Positions 43,772 through 52,604 of a stretch of DNA of 64,000 nt are shown piece by piece; within the stretch, counting starts at the first letter, position 1; each line of letters starts with the position of its first letter. The position numbers and the translations under genes were made by a program. Origin of the DNA: Streptomyces cinnamoneus (GTDB lineage: Bacteria; Actinomycetota; Actinomycetes; Streptomycetales; Streptomycetaceae); assembly GCF_014650495.1 (NCBI RefSeq), contig NZ_BMVB01000007.1, forward strand, positions 1-64,000, written 5' to 3'. Below the pieces are notes generated by a model that saw only the letters and a program-made list of their open reading frames with translations, was not told the origin of the DNA and searched no databases.

Positions 43772-44686
43772 ATGGCCGGTCCCGCATTCCGCGCCGCCGC
43801 CGTCCGAGTGCGCACCCCCGCCACCAGCGCAAACCTCGGCCCCGGCTTCGACGCACTCGGCCTGTCCCTGGGGCTCTACGACGACGTCGTGGTCCGGGTG
43901 GCGGAATCCGGGCTGCACATCGACATCGCCGGGGAGGGCGCCGACACCCTTCCGCGCGACGAGCGTCATCTCCTCGTCCGGTCCCTGCGCACCACCTTCG
44001 ACCTGCTCGGCGGCCAGCCGCGCGGCCTGGAGGTCGTCTGCGCCAACCGCATTCCGCACGGCCGGGGCCTGGGCTCCTCCTCCGCCGCGATCTGCGCGGG
44101 CATCGTCGCCGCCCGCGCCGTGACCATAGGCGGGGCCGAGCGGCTCGACGACGCGGCGATGCTGGAGCTGGCCACCGAGATCGAGGGCCATCCGGACAAC
44201 GTCGCCGCCTGTCTGCTCGGTGGATTCACCCTCGCCTGGATGGAGTCGGGCGTCGCCCGCGCCATTCGGATGGACCCGGCGGATTCCATCGTTCCGGTGG
44301 TCTTCGTGCCGTCGAGACCCGTGCTGACCGAGACCGCGCGCGGGCTGCTGCCGCGCAGCGTCCCCCATGTGGACGCAGCCGCCAACGCCGGGCGCGCGGC
44401 ACTGCTCGTGGAGGCCATGACCAGGCGTCCCGAGCTGCTGCTGCCGGCCACCGAGGACCGGCTCCACCAGGAATACCGCGCCCCGGCGATGCCGGAGAGC
44501 GTGGCCCTGGTCAACCGACTGCGGGCGGACGGCGTCCCTGCAGTCATCTCCGGCGCGGGCCCCACGGTCCTCGCGCTGGTCGAGAACGGTGCGGCCGAGA
44601 AGGTCGCACAGCTGGCGGGCGAGGGGTGGGCGGCCAACCGGCTGGCCCTCGACGCCGGGGGGACGAGCGTGCTGCCGCTCGCCTGA
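43772..44686 (+). CDS. thrB: Homoserine kinase
   Basis: A 304-residue GHMP-superfamily kinase phosphorylating homoserine. Motif 1 VRTPATSANLGPGFDALGLSL; motif 2, the ATP loop, IPHGRGLGSSSAAICAG; motif 3 GVPAVISGAGPTVLAL. ATG start; the nearest Shine-Dalgarno (AAGGAGAG) is rather far (~12 bases). The 290-base gap from thrC suggests its own promoter; a TAGGCT-like element is near 43650. Confidence 0.96.
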   Translation: MAGPAFRAAAVRVRTPATSANLGPGFDALGLSLGLYDDVVVRVAESGLHIDIAGEGADTLPRDERHLLVRSLRTTFDLLGGQPRGLEVVCANRIPHGRGLGSSSAAICAGIVAARAVTIGGAERLDDAAMLELATEIEGHPDNVAACLLGGFTLAWMESGVARAIRMDPADSIVPVVFVPSRPVLTETARGLLPRSVPHVDAAANAGRAALLVEAMTRRPELLLPATEDRLHQEYRAPAMPESVALVNRLRADGVPAVISGAGPTVLALVENGAAEKVAQLAGEGWAANRLALDAGGTSVLPLA

Positions 44687-45099
44687 TCCGTGGCGCCCGG
44701 GCACCCCGGGCCCACGAAAAACGCGGTTGCCGGTCTTGGAGAGGGGGAATGTTTGTGGGATCCGGTAGTGTTAACCTCAAGTCTGCACTCGAAGCCACAT
44801 CGGCTCGGTGCGCTGTGTCCCGATCAGGGACCGCTTTTCTTCCGGGAGCCTCCCCAACTGCCTGAGCAGCCTGCCTGAGCAGTTTCGAGCACGCTCCGGA
44901 ATCGGCGTGGGCGACATGAGTGAAGTGTTATGTCGTGCCCTTCCCTCATTCTTCACGCCGGCACCAATGCACTGATTCTTCCGCCGTAACGCGGCGGACC
45001 ACCGCCCCGGCCCGGTCCGCACTCAAGGACCGCAGCCGGACAGCACAACCGGTCGCCGAGCCAGACAGGCCGACGCCCGCTCCAGGGAAGGACCCCTTC
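44687..45099 (+). promoter_or_regulatory. Long leader region of rho
   Basis: A 413-base non-coding stretch before rho. It contains AT-rich patches (GTAGTGTTAACCTC near 44766) that could be a promoter. It also holds a 19-codon frame at 44916-44975 ([19 protein letters not shown]), which includes a rare TTA codon but has only a poor ribosome-binding site. Long leaders in front of rho commonly serve autoregulation by Rho-dependent attenuation; here this is inference. Confidence 0.45.
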
Positions 45100-47142
45100 G
45101 TGAGCGACACCACCGATCTGATGGGCGTGAACGCCGGCGCCGCCGGCAATGCCTCCGCGCCCGCCACGGACGCTCCCGCCGCGCCTGCCACCGGTGCTGC
45201 CACCGCCCCCAAGCGGCGCCGCTCGGGCACGGGCCTCGACGCCATGGTCCTGGCCGAGCTCCAGCAGCTCGCTTCCGGCCTCGGCATCAAGGGCACCGCG
45301 CGGATGCGCAAAGGCCAGCTGATCGAGGTCATCAAGGAGAGGCAGGCCGGCTCCGCCGCGCCCGCCAAGACCGAGGCGCCCGCCGCCGAGGCCACCGAGA
45401 CCAAGCCGAAGCGTCGCGCCACCTCCCGCGCCCGTACGGGTGAGACCGCGGCCGACAAGCCCGCCGAGAAGGCTGCCCAGCAGCAGATCGAGATCCCGGG
45501 CCAGCCCAGCAGCGACGAGGCCCCGGCCGGCGAGCGCCGCCGCCGCCGCGCCACCGCGGCCGCGGGCAGCCCCGAGCCGGCCGCCGAGGCCCGCACCGAG
45601 GCCAAGACCGAGGTCCGCACCGAGGAGCGTGCCGAGGCCAAGGCGGAGACCGCCGTGGACACCGCCGAGGGCAAGGGCGCCAAGGCCGGCGAGCGCCAGG
45701 ACCGCGCCGAGCGCGGCCAGAAGGGCGAGCGCCGCGAGCGCGGCGAGCGTGCCGAGCGCGGCCAGCGCGACCGCGACCGTGACCGCGACCGCCGGGGCGG
45801 CCGCGACGGCGACGCCGGCCAGAAGAGCGGCGACCGCCAGCAGCGCGGCGACCGCGGCGACCGCGGCCCCCAGGGCGGCGGCCTGCAGGACGAGGACGAC
45901 TTCGAGGGCGGCCGTCGTGGCCGTCGCGGCCGCTACCGCGACCGTCGTGGCCGTCGTGGCCGTGACGACTTCGGCAACGAGCCGCAGGTCTCCGAGGACG
46001 ACGTCCTGATCCCCGTCGCGGGCATCCTGGACATCCTCGACAACTACGCCTTCATCCGGACCTCCGGCTACCTCCCGGGCCCGAACGACGTCTACGTCTC
46101 CCTCGCCCAGGTCCGCAAGAACGGCCTGCGCAAGGGTGACCACGTCACCGGTGCGGTCCGGCAGCCGAAGGACGGCGAGCGCCGCGAGAAGTTCAACGCC
46201 CTGGTGCGTCTGGACTCGGTGAACGGCATGGCGCCCGAAACCGGCCGCGGCCGCCCGGAGTTCGGCAAGCTCACCCCGCTCTACCCGCAGGACCGCCTGC
46301 GGTTGGAGACGGACCCGGGCGTGCTGACGACCCGCATCATCGATCTGGTCGCCCCCATCGGCAAGGGCCAGCGCGGTCTGATCGTGGCCCCGCCGAAGAC
46401 CGGTAAGACCATGATCATGCAGGCGATCGCCAACGCGATCACCACCAACAACCCCGAGTGCCACCTGATGGTCGTCCTGGTCGACGAGCGTCCGGAAGAG
46501 GTCACCGACATGCAGCGGTCGGTCAAGGGCGAGGTCATCTCCTCGACCTTCGACCGTCCGGCCGAGGACCACACCACCGTCGCCGAGCTGGCCATCGAGC
46601 GCGCCAAGCGCCTGGTGGAGCTGGGCCACGACGTGGTCGTCCTGCTCGACTCGATCACCCGTCTGGGCCGCGCCTACAACCTGGCCGCCCCGGCCTCGGG
46701 CCGCATCCTGTCCGGTGGTGTCGACTCGACCGCGCTCTACCCGCCGAAGAAGTTCTTCGGTGCCGCGCGCAACATCGAGGACGGCGGCTCGCTGACCATC
46801 CTGGCCACCGCGCTCGTCGAGACCGGCTCGCGCATGGACGAGGTGATCTTCGAGGAGTTCAAGGGCACCGGCAACATGGAGCTCAAGCTCGACCGGAAGC
46901 TCGCCGACAAGCGCATCTTCCCGGCCGTCGACGTCGACCCCTCGGGCACCCGCAAGGAGGAGATCCTCCTGGGTGGCGAGGAGCTGGCGATCGTCTGGAA
47001 GCTCCGCCGCGTGCTGCACGCCCTCGACTCGCAGCAGGCCATCGAGCTGCTTCTCGACAAGATGAAGCAGACGAAGTCCAACGCCGAGTTCCTGATGCAG
47101 ATCGCCAAGACCACGCCCTCCTCGGGCAACGGCAACGACTGA
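45100..47142 (+). CDS. rho: Transcription termination factor Rho
   Basis: A 680-residue RNA-dependent ATPase, far longer than E. coli Rho (419), owing to an insertion. Rho_N helix bundle at ~50-85 ([21 protein letters not shown]). Residues ~86-298 are a charged low-complexity insert: Ala/Glu/Lys-rich, then Arg/Gly/Asp repeats such as [20 protein letters not shown]. The cold-shock-like RNA-binding domain is ~300-375 ([20 protein letters not shown]). The RecA-type motor has P-loop APPKTGKT at 430-437, Walker [15 protein letters not shown] and Q/R-loop residues after. GTG start after GGGAAGGA; an earlier in-frame ATG would add 60 poorly coding residues. Such inserts in actinobacterial Rho bind RNA and help on GC-rich transcripts. 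Confidence 0.96.
   Translation: MSDTTDLMGVNAGAAGNASAPATDAPAAPATGAATAPKRRRSGTGLDAMVLAELQQLASGLGIKGTARMRKGQLIEVIKERQAGSAAPAKTEAPAAEATETKPKRRATSRARTGETAADKPAEKAAQQQIEIPGQPSSDEAPAGERRRRRATAAAGSPEPAAEARTEAKTEVRTEERAEAKAETAVDTAEGKGAKAGERQDRAERGQKGERRERGERAERGQRDRDRDRDRRGGRDGDAGQKSGDRQQRGDRGDRGPQGGGLQDEDDFEGGRRGRRGRYRDRRGRRGRDDFGNEPQVSEDDVLIPVAGILDILDNYAFIRTSGYLPGPNDVYVSLAQVRKNGLRKGDHVTGAVRQPKDGERREKFNALVRLDSVNGMAPETGRGRPEFGKLTPLYPQDRLRLETDPGVLTTRIIDLVAPIGKGQRGLIVAPPKTGKTMIMQAIANAITTNNPECHLMVVLVDERPEEVTDMQRSVKGEVISSTFDRPAEDHTTVAELAIERAKRLVELGHDVVVLLDSITRLGRAYNLAAPASGRILSGGVDSTALYPPKKFFGAARNIEDGGSLTILATALVETGSRMDEVIFEEFKGTGNMELKLDRKLADKRIFPAVDVDPSGTRKEEILLGGEELAIVWKLRRVLHALDSQQAIELLLDKMKQTKSNAEFLMQIAKTTPSSGNGND
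45690..45970 (+). repeat. Arg/Gly/Asp-coding low-complexity repeats in rho
   Basis: Degenerate tandem units (GAGCGCGGC, CGCGACCGT, GGCCGTCGTGGCCGTCG) encode RGE/RDRD/RGRRGR runs in the Rho insertion domain. An internal, recombination-prone, disordered RNA-binding tract. Confidence 0.8.
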
Positions 47143-47160
47143 TCCGCACCACGGCCCAGG

Positions 47161-47194
47161 AACCTCCCCGTCACCGCTCGGTGGCGGGGAGGTT
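47161..47194 (+). terminator. rho terminator
   Basis: AACCTCCCCG-T-CACCG pairs with CGGTG-G-CGGGGAGGTT and is followed by TCTTTGCG. The long stem begins 18 bases after the rho stop. Confidence 0.85.
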
Positions 47195-47464
47195 CTTTGC
47201 GTTCCCCCACCCGCCACCACGTCGTGATCTTCCTGTGACCTTTTGAGAGATGTACCACAGCACCGGCAGCCGCTCCCGGGGGAATCAATGGCGCCAGACT
47301 GGCCGAAATCGCAGGTGGCGAGGGGCGCGGCGGCCGCAGGAGCCCGGCCGCGGCGACCGGATTTCTCAGACGGTCCTCAGGATCCGCTGTGCAACCCTGG
47401 CGCAGGCTCACCCGTCTGCCAGCACGGGGTAGCCGGAAAGACACAGCGAAGGACTGAGGAGCGC
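47195..47464 (+). promoter_or_regulatory. Upstream region of the LCP gene
   Basis: 270 bases without a separate gene. An in-frame ATG at 47288 with GGGGGAATCA could extend the LCP protein by 59 residues, but third-position GC falls there, so it is taken as non-coding. An AT-richer patch (GATCTTCCTGTGACCTTTTGAG, near 47228-47249) is a possible promoter. Confidence 0.35.
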
Positions 47465-48580
47465 ATGGCCGACGACAGCAGCAGCACGACGGCGGACCCG
47501 CGCCGCCGGCGTGCCGGCGGCAAGGGCCGCCGTCGCAAGCCGCCGGTGCGCCGCAAGGGCCGCCGAATAGCCGCCTGGAGCGCGGCGACCCTGGTCGTCA
47601 TGGGCGGCGCGGGCGCCGGGTTCCTCTACTTCAAGCTCAACGGCAACCTCAGCAGCGTCGACATCAACGCGGCCCTGGGCAAGAACCGGCCGGACAACAT
47701 CGACAACGGCTCCCAGGACATCCTCGTCCTCGGCTCCGACTCGCGCGCCGGGGACAACGGCAAGTACGGCCGGGACGAGGGCAGCTCCCGCTCCGACACC
47801 GCGATGATCGTCCACGTCTTCGCCGGCCACAAGCAGGCCAGCGTCGTCTCCGTCCCCCGCGACACGATCGTCGCCCGCCCCGAGTGCACCACCCCGTCGG
47901 GCAAGAAGAGCCCGGCGGTCAAGCGGGCGCAGTTCAACGAGGCGTACTCCATCGGCGGCGCGGTCTGTGCGGTCAAGACCGTCGAGGCGATGACCAACAT
48001 CCGCATGGACCACTACCTGGAGGTCGACTTCGCCGGCTTCCAGAAGCTGATCGACAAGCTGGGCGGGGTCGAGGTCACCACCACCAAGGCCATCCACGAC
48101 AAGGACAGCCACCTCAGCCTCGACGCCGGCACCCACAAGCTCAACGGCGAGCAGTCCCTCGGCCTCGTCCGCACCCGCAAGGGCGTCGGTGACGGCAGCG
48201 ACCTCGGCCGGATCAAGCTGCAGCAGGCGTTCATCAAGGCCCTGCTGGACCAGGTGAAGTCCATCGGCCTGTTCACCAGCCCCACCAAGCTCTACGGGAT
48301 CGCCGACACCGCCACCAAGGCGCTCACCACCGACCGCGAGCTGAACTCGGTGGACAAGCTCTACGGCTTCGCGAGCGGCCTCAAGGGCATCGGCTCGGAG
48401 GACATGCACATGGTGACCCTCCCGGTCGGCGCGGACCCCCGGGACCCCAACCGGGTCGTGCCGCTGACCGCCCAGGCCGACGAGGTCTGGCGGGCCCTGC
48501 GCGCCGACCAGCAGATCCCGGAGTCCGCCCTCAAGGACGGCGAGGGAACGAAGACGGACGCGGACGGCGTCGTGAAGTGA
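47465..48580 (+). CDS. LytR-CpsA-Psr (LCP) family cell-wall polymer transferase
   Basis: A 371-residue membrane-anchored enzyme that attaches undecaprenyl-linked glycopolymers to peptidoglycan. A basic N-terminus (RRKGRRIAAWS) precedes one transmembrane helix (AATLVVMGGAGAGFLYF, ~40-57); the LCP domain follows outside (QDILVLGSDSRAGDNG; RSDTAMIVHVFAGHKQASVVSVPRD in two blocks; GLVRTRKGVGDGSDLGRI). The conserved Arg/Asp residues that bind the pyrophosphate are present. ATG with GAGGAG 3 bases upstream. The WecA-type transferase at 54 kb may supply its lipid-linked substrate. A small C5/G5 hairpin occurs ~70 bases past the stop. Confidence 0.95.
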   Translation: MADDSSSTTADPRRRRAGGKGRRRKPPVRRKGRRIAAWSAATLVVMGGAGAGFLYFKLNGNLSSVDINAALGKNRPDNIDNGSQDILVLGSDSRAGDNGKYGRDEGSSRSDTAMIVHVFAGHKQASVVSVPRDTIVARPECTTPSGKKSPAVKRAQFNEAYSIGGAVCAVKTVEAMTNIRMDHYLEVDFAGFQKLIDKLGGVEVTTTKAIHDKDSHLSLDAGTHKLNGEQSLGLVRTRKGVGDGSDLGRIKLQQAFIKALLDQVKSIGLFTSPTKLYGIADTATKALTTDRELNSVDKLYGFASGLKGIGSEDMHMVTLPVGADPRDPNRVVPLTAQADEVWRALRADQQIPESALKDGEGTKTDADGVVK

Positions 48581-48762
48581 CCCCGTCCGGCCCCCGGCCC
48601 TGCGCCCCGGACGGCCCCCCGGACGACCCCTGGGAATAACCGGCCCCCACCCCCCGTTTTGGGGGATACGGCCAGGACTGGCAGACTGGTACGTCGGCCC
48701 CGGTTCACGTAAGGCAATCCCGCCTCTACGACCCGGAGCCCTCCCGAAACTAGGAGAACCCC

Positions 48763-48972
48763 TTGAAGCGCGACATCCACCCGGAGTACGTCGAGACCCA
48801 GGTCAGCTGCACCTGTGGCGCCTCGTTCACCACCCGTAGCACCGTCGCCGACGGCACCATCCGTGCCGACGTGTGCTCCGAGTGCCACCCGTTCTACACG
48901 GGCAAGCAGAAGATCCTCGACACCGGTGGCCGTGTGGCGCGGTTCGAGGCCCGCTACGGAGCCAAGAAGTAG
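48763..48972 (+). CDS. rpmE: 50S ribosomal protein L31 (zinc-binding form)
   Basis: A 69-residue L31 of the C+ type. Four cysteines form the zinc site: C16 and C18 (SCTCGASF), C38 and C41 ([11 protein letters not shown]). TTG start with TAGGAG 6 bases upstream. In Streptomyces the zinc-free paralogue is zinc-repressed; this form is the one used when zinc is sufficient. A strong terminator follows directly. Confidence 0.97.
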   Translation: MKRDIHPEYVETQVSCTCGASFTTRSTVADGTIRADVCSECHPFYTGKQKILDTGGRVARFEARYGAKK

Positions 48973-48982
48973 CGACTCGCAG

Positions 48983-49030
48983 GCGCCGGTCCTCGGTCGC
49001 CCAGTTCCGGCTGGGCGAGTGGACCGGCGC
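48983..49030 (+). terminator. rpmE terminator
   Basis: Two nested stems: outer GCGCCGGTCC / GGACCGGCGC (10 bp, perfect) and inner CGCCCAG / CTGGGCG (7 bp) around TTCCGG, followed by TTTGTCG. It starts 11 bases after the rpmE stop. Confidence 0.85.
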
Positions 49031-49106
49031 TTTGTCGTCCAGCAGGCCCGGCCCGTGCGGCCCCACGGCCCGCAGGCCCGTCACTTCCAGCAGCTAGGGA
49101 AACTTG

Positions 49107-50186
49107 ATGTTCGAGGCAGTCGAGGAACTCATCGGTGAGCACGCCGACCTCGAAAAGCGGCTCGCCGACCCCGCCGTGCACGCGGACCAGGCGAACGCCC
49201 GCAAGCTCAACAAGCGCTACGCCGAGCTGACCCCGATCGTCGGGACCTACCGCTCCTGGAAGCAGGCCGGCGACGACATCGTGACCGCGCGCGAGCTCGC
49301 CGCGGACGACCCCGACTTCGCGGCCGAGGTCAAGGAGCTGGAGAAGCAGCGCGAGGAGCTCACCGAGAAGCTGCGCCTGCTGCTCGTCCCCCGGGACCCC
49401 AGCGACGACAAGGACGTCATCCTGGAGATCAAGGCGGGCGCGGGCGGCGACGAGTCGGCGCTCTTCGCCGGCGACCTGCTGCGCATGTACCTGCGCTACG
49501 CCGAGCGCGTGGGCTGGAAGACCGAGATCATCGACACCACGGAGTCCGAGCTCGGCGGCTACAAGGACGTCCAGGTCGCGGTGAAGACCAAGGGCGGCAA
49601 CGGCGCCACCGAGCCCGGCCAGGGCGTCTGGGCCCGGCTGAAGTACGAGGGCGGCGTGCACCGCGTCCAGCGCGTGCCGGCCACCGAGTCCCAGGGCCGC
49701 ATCCACACCTCCGCCGCCGGCGTGCTCGTCACGCCCGAGGCCGAGGAGGTCGACGTCGAGATCAACATGAACGACCTGCGGATCGACGTCTACCGTTCCT
49801 CCGGCCCCGGCGGCCAGTCCGTGAACACCACCGACTCCGCGGTGCGCATCACCCACCTGCCGACCGGTGTCGTCGCCTCCTGCCAGAACGAGAAGAGCCA
49901 GCTCCAGAACAAGGAGCAGGCCCTGCGCATCCTGCGCTCGCGGCTGCTGGCCGCGGCCCAGGAGAAGGCCGAGGCGGAGGCCGCGGACGCCCGCCGCAGC
50001 CAGGTCCGCACCGTCGACCGCTCCGAGAAGATCCGGACCTACAACTTCCCGGAAAACCGCATCTCGGACCACCGGGTCGGCTTCAAGGCGTACAACTTGG
50101 ACCAGGTGCTCGACGGCGAGCTGGACCCCGTGATCCAGGCGTGCGTCGACGCCGACTCGGCGGCCAAGCTCGCCGCCGCGAGCTGA
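49107..50186 (+). CDS. prfA: Peptide chain release factor 1
   Basis: A 359-residue class I release factor recognising UAA and UAG. RF1-type anticodon tripeptide PAT in [14 protein letters not shown], and the universal GGQ at residues 235-237 ([17 protein letters not shown]). ATG at 49107 is preferred to TTG at 49104 given AGGGAAA spacing. Domain 1 coiled helices occupy the first ~100 residues. prmC, which methylates the GGQ glutamine, follows after 112 bases. Confidence 0.98.
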   Translation: MFEAVEELIGEHADLEKRLADPAVHADQANARKLNKRYAELTPIVGTYRSWKQAGDDIVTARELAADDPDFAAEVKELEKQREELTEKLRLLLVPRDPSDDKDVILEIKAGAGGDESALFAGDLLRMYLRYAERVGWKTEIIDTTESELGGYKDVQVAVKTKGGNGATEPGQGVWARLKYEGGVHRVQRVPATESQGRIHTSAAGVLVTPEAEEVDVEINMNDLRIDVYRSSGPGGQSVNTTDSAVRITHLPTGVVASCQNEKSQLQNKEQALRILRSRLLAAAQEKAEAEAADARRSQVRTVDRSEKIRTYNFPENRISDHRVGFKAYNLDQVLDGELDPVIQACVDADSAAKLAAAS

Positions 50187-50298
50187 CCGGATGCCATAGT
50201 CCGGGGTGCGAGAGCCCGGGCTCCCCAGCCCGGGTGCGAAAGAATCGAGCCCGTCCGGTGATCGAGGACGACCGGGGCGCCGATGCGAGAGGAACAAC

Positions 50299-51144
50299 GT
50301 GAACCTGCTGCTAGCAGAGGTGGCGCAAGCCACTCAGCGGCTGGCCGACGCCGGCGTACCGTCCCCGCGCTTCGACGCGGAGGAGCTCGCCGCGTTCGTG
50401 CACAACGTCAAGCGCGGTGAGCTGCACCTGGTCGCCGACGCCGACTTCGACGCCCGGTACTGGGAGGCCGTCGCGCGCCGCGAGGCCCGCGAGCCGCTGC
50501 AGCACATCACCGGCCGCGCCTTCTTCCGCTACCTGGAGCTCCAGGTGGGCCCCGGCGTCTTCGTGCCCCGCCCCGAGACCGAGTCGGTCGTCGGCTGGGC
50601 CATAGACGCCGTCCGGGCCATGGACGTCGTCGAGCCGCTCATCGTGGACCTGTGCACGGGCTCGGGCGCCATCGCCCTGGCCCTCGCCCAGGAGGTGCCG
50701 CGCTCGCGCGTGCACGCCGTCGAGCTCGACGAGGGCGCCCTGGGCTGGGCCCGCAAGAACGTGGCGGGCTCGCGCGTCCAGCTGCACCACGGCAACGCCC
50801 TGACCGCCCTGCCCGAGCTGGACGGCCAGGTCGACCTCGTCATCTCCAACCCGCCGTACATCCCGCTCACCGAGTGGGAGTACGTGGCCCCCGAGGCCCG
50901 CGACCACGACCCGGAACTCGCGCTGTTCTCCGGCGAGGACGGGCTCGACACCATCCGCGGCCTGGAGCGCACCGCGCACCGCCTGCTGCGCCCCGGCGGC
51001 GTCGTCGTCATCGAGCACGCCGACACCCAGGGCGGCCAGGTGCCGTGGATCTTCACCGAGGAGCGGGGCTGGGCCGACGCGGCCGATCACCCCGACCTCA
51101 ACAACCGGCCGCGCTTCGCCACCGCCCGCAAGGCGACGCCGTGA
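50299..51144 (+). CDS. prmC: Release factor glutamine methyltransferase
   Basis: A 281-residue SAM-dependent N5-glutamine methyltransferase modifying the GGQ motif of release factors. An N-terminal helical substrate-binding domain (LQHITGRAFFRYLELQVGPG at its end) is followed by the Rossmann domain with VDLCTGSGAIALALAQE (motif I) and VISNPPYIPLTE (catalytic NPPY). GTG start with GAGAGGAAC upstream. Functionally linked to prfA just upstream. Confidence 0.97.
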   Translation: MNLLLAEVAQATQRLADAGVPSPRFDAEELAAFVHNVKRGELHLVADADFDARYWEAVARREAREPLQHITGRAFFRYLELQVGPGVFVPRPETESVVGWAIDAVRAMDVVEPLIVDLCTGSGAIALALAQEVPRSRVHAVELDEGALGWARKNVAGSRVQLHHGNALTALPELDGQVDLVISNPPYIPLTEWEYVAPEARDHDPELALFSGEDGLDTIRGLERTAHRLLRPGGVVVIEHADTQGGQVPWIFTEERGWADAADHPDLNNRPRFATARKATP

Positions 51145-51203
51145 CGGCCCCGCACGCCGACCGGCACCCGACGACAGAGAACCAGCCCGAGGAGGTCCGT
51201 TAG

Positions 51204-51851
51204 ATGGCACGGCGTTACGACTGCAGCGACGCGACCGACCGCAGGACCGGTCTGCGCGAGGCGGCCGCGGCGGTCCGCCGCGGCGAGCTGGTCGTGCTGC
51301 CCACCGACACCGTCTACGGCATCGGCGCGGACGCCTTCAGCCGCGAGGCCGTCGGCGATCTCCTGCAGGCCAAGGGCCGCGGCCGGGGCATGCCCTCGCC
51401 CGTCCTGGTGGGCTCCCCGAACACCCTGCACGGCCTCGTCACGGACTTCTCCGAGCAGGCGTGGGAGCTCGTCGACGCGTTCTGGCCCGGCGCCCTCACC
51501 CTCGTCGCCAAGCACCAGCCGTCGCTGACCTGGGACCTCGGCGAGACCCGCGGCACGGTCGCCGTGCGCATGCCGCTGCACCCGGTCGCCCTGGAGCTGC
51601 TCACCGAGTTCGGCCCCATGGCCGTCTCCAGCGCCAACCTCACCGGCCACCCGGCCCCGCAGAACTGCGACGCGGCGCAGGAGATGCTCGGCGACTCCGT
51701 CTCCGTCTACCTCGACGGCGGCTCCACCCCCGCCGACGTGCCCTCCTCCATCGTGGACGTCACCGGCAAGGTGCCCGTCCTGCTGCGCGCCGGCGCCATC
51801 GGCGCCGAGCAGCTGCGCGAGGTGGTACCCGAACTTGAGGTGGCGAATTGA
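51204..51851 (+). CDS. L-threonylcarbamoyladenylate synthase (Sua5/YciO/YrdC family)
   Basis: A 215-residue enzyme making threonylcarbamoyl-AMP from threonine, bicarbonate and ATP for tRNA t6A37. Typical YrdC motifs: VVLPTDTVYGIGADAF, LLQAKGRGRGMP (KxR), and AVSSANLTGHPAP. It lacks the C-terminal Sua5 domain, so it is the short TsaC-like form. ATG start after GAGGAGGTCCGTTAG. Its stop overlaps the start of the phosphatase-like gene (TTGA), indicating coupling. Confidence 0.95.
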   Translation: MARRYDCSDATDRRTGLREAAAAVRRGELVVLPTDTVYGIGADAFSREAVGDLLQAKGRGRGMPSPVLVGSPNTLHGLVTDFSEQAWELVDAFWPGALTLVAKHQPSLTWDLGETRGTVAVRMPLHPVALELLTEFGPMAVSSANLTGHPAPQNCDAAQEMLGDSVSVYLDGGSTPADVPSSIVDVTGKVPVLLRAGAIGAEQLREVVPELEVAN

Positions 51852-52501
51852 TCGCCCCGCAGGGGCGTGGCATAGCGGGACCGGACCTCACCACCGACAC
51901 CTTCCGCATCCTCCACGTCAGCACCGGCAACGTCTGCCGCTCGCCCATCACCGAGCGGCTGACCCGCCATGCCCTCACCCACCGCCTGGGCGACCCGCAG
52001 GCGGGCGGCCTGGTGGTGGAGAGCGCCGGCACCTGGGGGCACGAGGGCGCACCCATGGAGGCGCACGCCGCCACCGTCCTGGCCGACTTCGGCGCGGACG
52101 CGCACGGCTTCACCGGCCGTGAGCTCCTCGACGAGCACGTCATCCGCGCCGACCTCGTCCTGACGGCCACCCGCGACCACCGCGCCCAGGTCATCTCCAT
52201 GGGCCACTCCGCGGGCCTGCGCACCTTCACGCTGAAGGAGTTCACCCGGCTGGTGCGGGCCATAGACCCCGCGACCCTCCCGGACCCCGAGCGGGCCGGC
52301 GGGGTGGTCGACCGCGCCCGCGCCCTGGTGCAGGCCGCGGCCGCACTGCGCGGCTGGCTGCTGGCGCCCAACGCGGAGGCCGACGAGGTGCACGACCCCT
52401 ACGGCGCGCCGATCACCTTCTTCCGCTCCATCGGCGACGAGATCAACCAGGCCCTGGACCCGGTCGTCACCGCCCTCACCGGGGTCGCGGCCCGCTCCTG
52501 A
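51848..52501 (+). CDS. Low-molecular-weight protein-tyrosine-phosphatase-like protein, Cys-to-Ser at the nucleophile
   Basis: A 217-residue member of the LMW-PTP/arsenate reductase fold. The P-loop reads HVSTGNVCRSP. Against the family pattern V-C-x-G-N-x-C-R-S, the nucleophilic first Cys is Ser25 here (codon AGC at 51920), while the second Cys (30), Arg31 and Ser32 are kept. The general-acid DP motif is present (HDPYGAP, Asp183). Ser at this position normally abolishes PTP catalysis, so the protein may be a phosphoprotein-binding pseudo-phosphatase or use Cys30. My recollection is that Streptomyces orthologues share this form. TTG start overlapping the Sua5-like gene stop. Confidence 0.85.
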   Translation: MIAPQGRGIAGPDLTTDTFRILHVSTGNVCRSPITERLTRHALTHRLGDPQAGGLVVESAGTWGHEGAPMEAHAATVLADFGADAHGFTGRELLDEHVIRADLVLTATRDHRAQVISMGHSAGLRTFTLKEFTRLVRAIDPATLPDPERAGGVVDRARALVQAAAALRGWLLAPNAEADEVHDPYGAPITFFRSIGDEINQALDPVVTALTGVAARS

Positions 52502-52604
52502 CCCCGGCCCCGGCAGGGCCGGAGCGGTAGATACCGGGCATACCACCCGTGGCGGGCCTACAGTGGGTGCTGAGACCATCGCGCCGCACAGCCCGGAGCC
52601 AGCG

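Noticed and set aside
47288..47464. N-terminal extension of the LCP protein from an upstream ATG
   Set aside because: Third-position GC drops in this stretch, and the downstream ATG has GAGGAG at good spacing right before the basic/transmembrane start typical of LCP proteins.
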